5,948 nucleotides of DNA from positions 2,148 through 8,095 of the forward strand of contig DGOU01000132.1 in the NCBI GenBank assembly GCA_002390165.1. The letters are read 5' to 3'. Below are positions 4,476-5,948 of this stretch, one piece after another; position 1 is the stretch's first letter; each line of letters opens with the position of its first letter. The notes under the pieces are model-generated. The model did no database searches. It saw only the letters and a list, made by a program, of their open reading frames with translations, and was not told the origin of the DNA. The position numbers and the translations under genes are program-made. Source of the DNA: Lutibacter sp. UBA4458 (GTDB lineage Bacteria; Bacteroidota; Bacteroidia; Flavobacteriales; Flavobacteriaceae).

Positions 4476-5423
4476 TTAAACCAAAGACCCTAAATAACGT
4501 TCAGCATCTAAAGCTGCCATACAACCAGTTCCTGCTGCAGTTACAGCCTGACGATATTCTTTATCTTGTACGTCACCAGCTGCAAAAACACCTGGTAAAT
4601 TAGTTTTAGTAGATTTACCTTTGGTAATTAAATAACCAACTTCATCCATATCTAAAACTTCTTTAAATATTTCTGTATTTGGTTTATGACCAATTGCAAT
4701 AAACACGCCTGTTACATCAATTACTTCTTTTTCTTGAGTTTTATTATTAATTGCTCTAACACCTGTAACTACATTATCCCCTAAAACTTCATCAATTTCA
4801 GTATTAAATTTTACTTCTAAGTTTGGTGTATTTTCCACTCTTTTTTGCATTGCTTTAGAAGCACGCATATAATCCTTACGAACTAAAATAGTTACTTTTT
4901 TACAAATATTTGCCAAATAAGTAGCTTCTTCCGCGGCAGTATCTCCAGCACCAACAACTATTACATCTTGTCCTTTATAAAAGAAACCATCACAAGTTGC
5001 ACAAGCAGAAACACCTCCGCCAATTAAACGTTGTTCACTTTCTAAACCTAAATATTTTGCGGTTGCACCAGTAGAAATAATTACCGTTTCAGCTTCGACA
5101 ATTTTAGATTCATCAATTGTAATTTTATGAATACCACCAGCTTTATTGCTAAAATCTACTTTTGTAACCAAACCAAATCGTACTTCTGTTCCAAAACGTT
5201 CTGCTTGATTTTTTAAATCTTCCATCATTGCATTTCCATCTGTCCCTTTTGGGTAGCCTGGAAAATTATCTACTTCTGTAGTAGTTGTTAATTGACCTCC
5301 CATTTGCATTCCAGTGTACATTACTGGTTTTAAATCGGCTCTTGAAGCATAAATTGCAGCAGTATATCCCGCAGGACCAGAACCAATTATCAAACATTTT
5401 ATTCTTTCTATAGTATCAGACAT
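4476..5423 (-). CDS. trxB: TrxB, thioredoxin-disulfide reductase (NADPH)
   Basis: This 315-residue flavoprotein has the low-molecular-weight bacterial thioredoxin reductase layout and normal length. It carries an FAD-binding dinucleotide fold with GSGPAG at 14-19, the redox-active disulfide CATC at 141-144 (in ACATCDG), the NADPH-binding fold GAGDTAAEE at 158-166, and the C-terminal FAD motif GVFAAGDVQD at 278-287. It would pass electrons from NADPH through FAD and the Cys pair to thioredoxin in the cytoplasm. The segment that in E. coli reads HRRxxxR and contacts the NADPH 2'-phosphate reads VRKDYMR here (181-187), so the His and the second Arg are replaced while a basic patch remains. The gene is followed by its own terminator and preceded by a -7 box at 5451-5458, so it is probably monocistronic. 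The ATG at 5423 is the natural start, since the FAD motif follows directly. Confidence 0.97.
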   Translation of the reverse strand: MSDTIERIKCLIIGSGPAGYTAAIYASRADLKPVMYTGMQMGGQLTTTTEVDNFPGYPKGTDGNAMMEDLKNQAERFGTEVRFGLVTKVDFSNKAGGIHKITIDESKIVEAETVIISTGATAKYLGLESEQRLIGGGVSACATCDGFFYKGQDVIVVGAGDTAAEEATYLANICKKVTILVRKDYMRASKAMQKRVENTPNLEVKFNTEIDEVLGDNVVTGVRAINNKTQEKEVIDVTGVFIAIGHKPNTEIFKEVLDMDEVGYLITKGKSTKTNLPGVFAAGDVQDKEYRQAVTAAGTGCMAALDAERYLGSLV

Positions 5424-5450
5424 AACTCTTGTTTTAATTTTTATTTATAG

Positions 5451-5458
5451 CAAAAATA
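5451..5458 (-). promoter_or_regulatory. Candidate -7 box of trxB (TATTTTTG)
   Basis: TATTTTTG on the minus strand fits TAnnTTTG and lies 27 bases before the trxB start codon, which would give a leader of about 20 bases. The region 19-20 bases further upstream reads GTTA, a partial match at best to TTTG, so this call rests mainly on the -7 box and its position. Confidence 0.55.
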
Positions 5459-5505
5459 TAGCAATTTATTAAAATTTTAACCCTTTATTTATAATTTTTA
5501 ACAAT

Positions 5506-5529
5506 GCAATTATAAATCAATTTAATTGC
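5506..5529. repeat. Inverted repeat GCAATTA/TAATTGC downstream of the oxidoreductase gene
   Basis: GCAATTA at 5506-5512 and TAATTGC at 5523-5529 are perfect inverted copies with a ten-base loop, starting 14 bases after the oxidoreductase stop codon. It is AT-rich and no clean T run follows on the minus strand, so it is at most a weak terminator or an mRNA-end stabilising hairpin. Confidence 0.35.
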
Positions 5530-5543
5530 TTGCTAAATTCTAT

Positions 5544-5948
5544 TTAAACTTCTTTTTTAGGGATAAAAGACATTGCTCTTTCTGTCATAGCAGTTATGGT
5601 TAACGACGGATTTACTCCAGGGTTTGCTGAAATAGCTGAACCATCGCAAACTAGCATATTTTTATAACCAAAAACTCGTTGTTGTGTATCAATTACACCT
5701 TCATTTAAATTTTTTCCAATTACAGATCCTCCTAAAATATGTGCTGTTGATGGCGCTCCGGTAATTAAATCAATATTTACCATAAATGGTTCTCCATCAA
5801 TTATTTTTGCAGTTTTTATGGCTAATTCATCTGCTCCTTTAATAAACGGAGTTGCTTTTTTTCCAGAAGACATCGATGTTTTTAAATTAAACCATCCTCT
5901 TTTTAACTTTAAAGTGCTATCTAAATGTTGCATAAACAAAAGGATAAC
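5544..5948 (-). CDS. GMC-family FAD oxidoreductase, C-terminal part (truncated by window edge)
   Basis: The open frame enters at the window end (5948) and continues for 134 residues to TAA at 5544-5546. No start codon needs to be assumed, because the frame is open to the edge and the TTG at 5937-5939 and the ATG at 5931-5933 are internal. The fragment matches the C-terminal domain of glucose-methanol-choline oxidoreductases: STAHILGG at fragment residues 67-74 with the catalytic-type His70, then FGYKNMLVCDGSAISANPGVNPSLTITAM (93-121), in which Asn113 of the GVNPSLT segment would be the second active-site residue. These enzymes oxidise alcohols or sterols with FAD. The STAH-LGG and GVNPSLT form resembles the cholesterol-oxidase-like subgroup, but the substrate cannot be judged from this part. 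The FAD-binding N-terminus lies outside the window. Confidence 0.88.
   Translation of the reverse strand, partial: VILLFMQHLDSTLKLKRGWFNLKTSMSSGKKATPFIKGADELAIKTAKIIDGEPFMVNIDLITGAPSTAHILGGSVIGKNLNEGVIDTQQRVFGYKNMLVCDGSAISANPGVNPSLTITAMTERAMSFIPKKEV

Noticed and set aside
5931..5939. ATG at 5933 or TTG at 5939 as the start of a small complete gene
   Set aside because: The frame stays open to the window edge and the protein matches only the C-terminal domain of a much longer enzyme family, so these are internal codons.

Overview
The window looks like a piece of a Flavobacteriia (Bacteroidetes) chromosome. It is very AT-rich, no start codon is preceded by a clear Shine-Dalgarno sequence, several gene starts have the Bacteroidetes-type -7 box TAnnTTTG, and the protein sequences (TrpE, TrpG, TrpD, TrxB) fit that group. 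All recognisable genes lie on the minus strand, so the order of transcription runs from high to low coordinates.

In that order: (1) the C-terminal end of a GMC-type FAD oxidoreductase, cut by the window edge (5544-5948); (2) trxB, thioredoxin reductase (4476-5423), followed by a strong intrinsic terminator (about 4422-4457); (3) an AspT/YidE/YbjL-type membrane transporter of 527 residues (2759-4342), with its own -7 box and a perfect palindrome further upstream; (4) a trp operon: promoter (2707-2737), a 17-residue leader peptide with three consecutive Trp codons (2645-2698), an attenuator terminator (about 2571-2607), trpE (1172-2563), trpG (442-1035) and the first 110 codons of trpD (1-332, leaving the window).

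The trp leader is the clearest regulatory system here. A Trp-rich peptide gene starts only nine bases after the promoter box, a stem-loop spans its stop codon, and a 13-bp terminator hairpin with a GCGA loop ends directly in front of trpE. This is the layout of ribosome-mediated transcription attenuation: charged tRNA-Trp lets the ribosome finish the leader and transcription stops before trpE; stalling at the Trp codons favours read-through. TrpE and TrpG would then form anthranilate synthase, and TrpD would transfer phosphoribosyl to anthranilate.

The two gaps inside the trp operon are unusually wide (136 and 109 bases) and each carries a different structured repeat. The trpE-trpG gap holds a 92-base element bounded by TTAGGG/CCCTAA with several internal hairpins. 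The trpG-trpD gap holds two copies of a 22-base hairpin unit whose core is constant while its arms change in a base-pair-preserving way. In both gaps the repeat contains the stop codon of the gene before it. These repeats, not the enzymes, are the least explained part of the window. I see no CRISPR array, tRNA, rRNA, IS transposase or defence gene.
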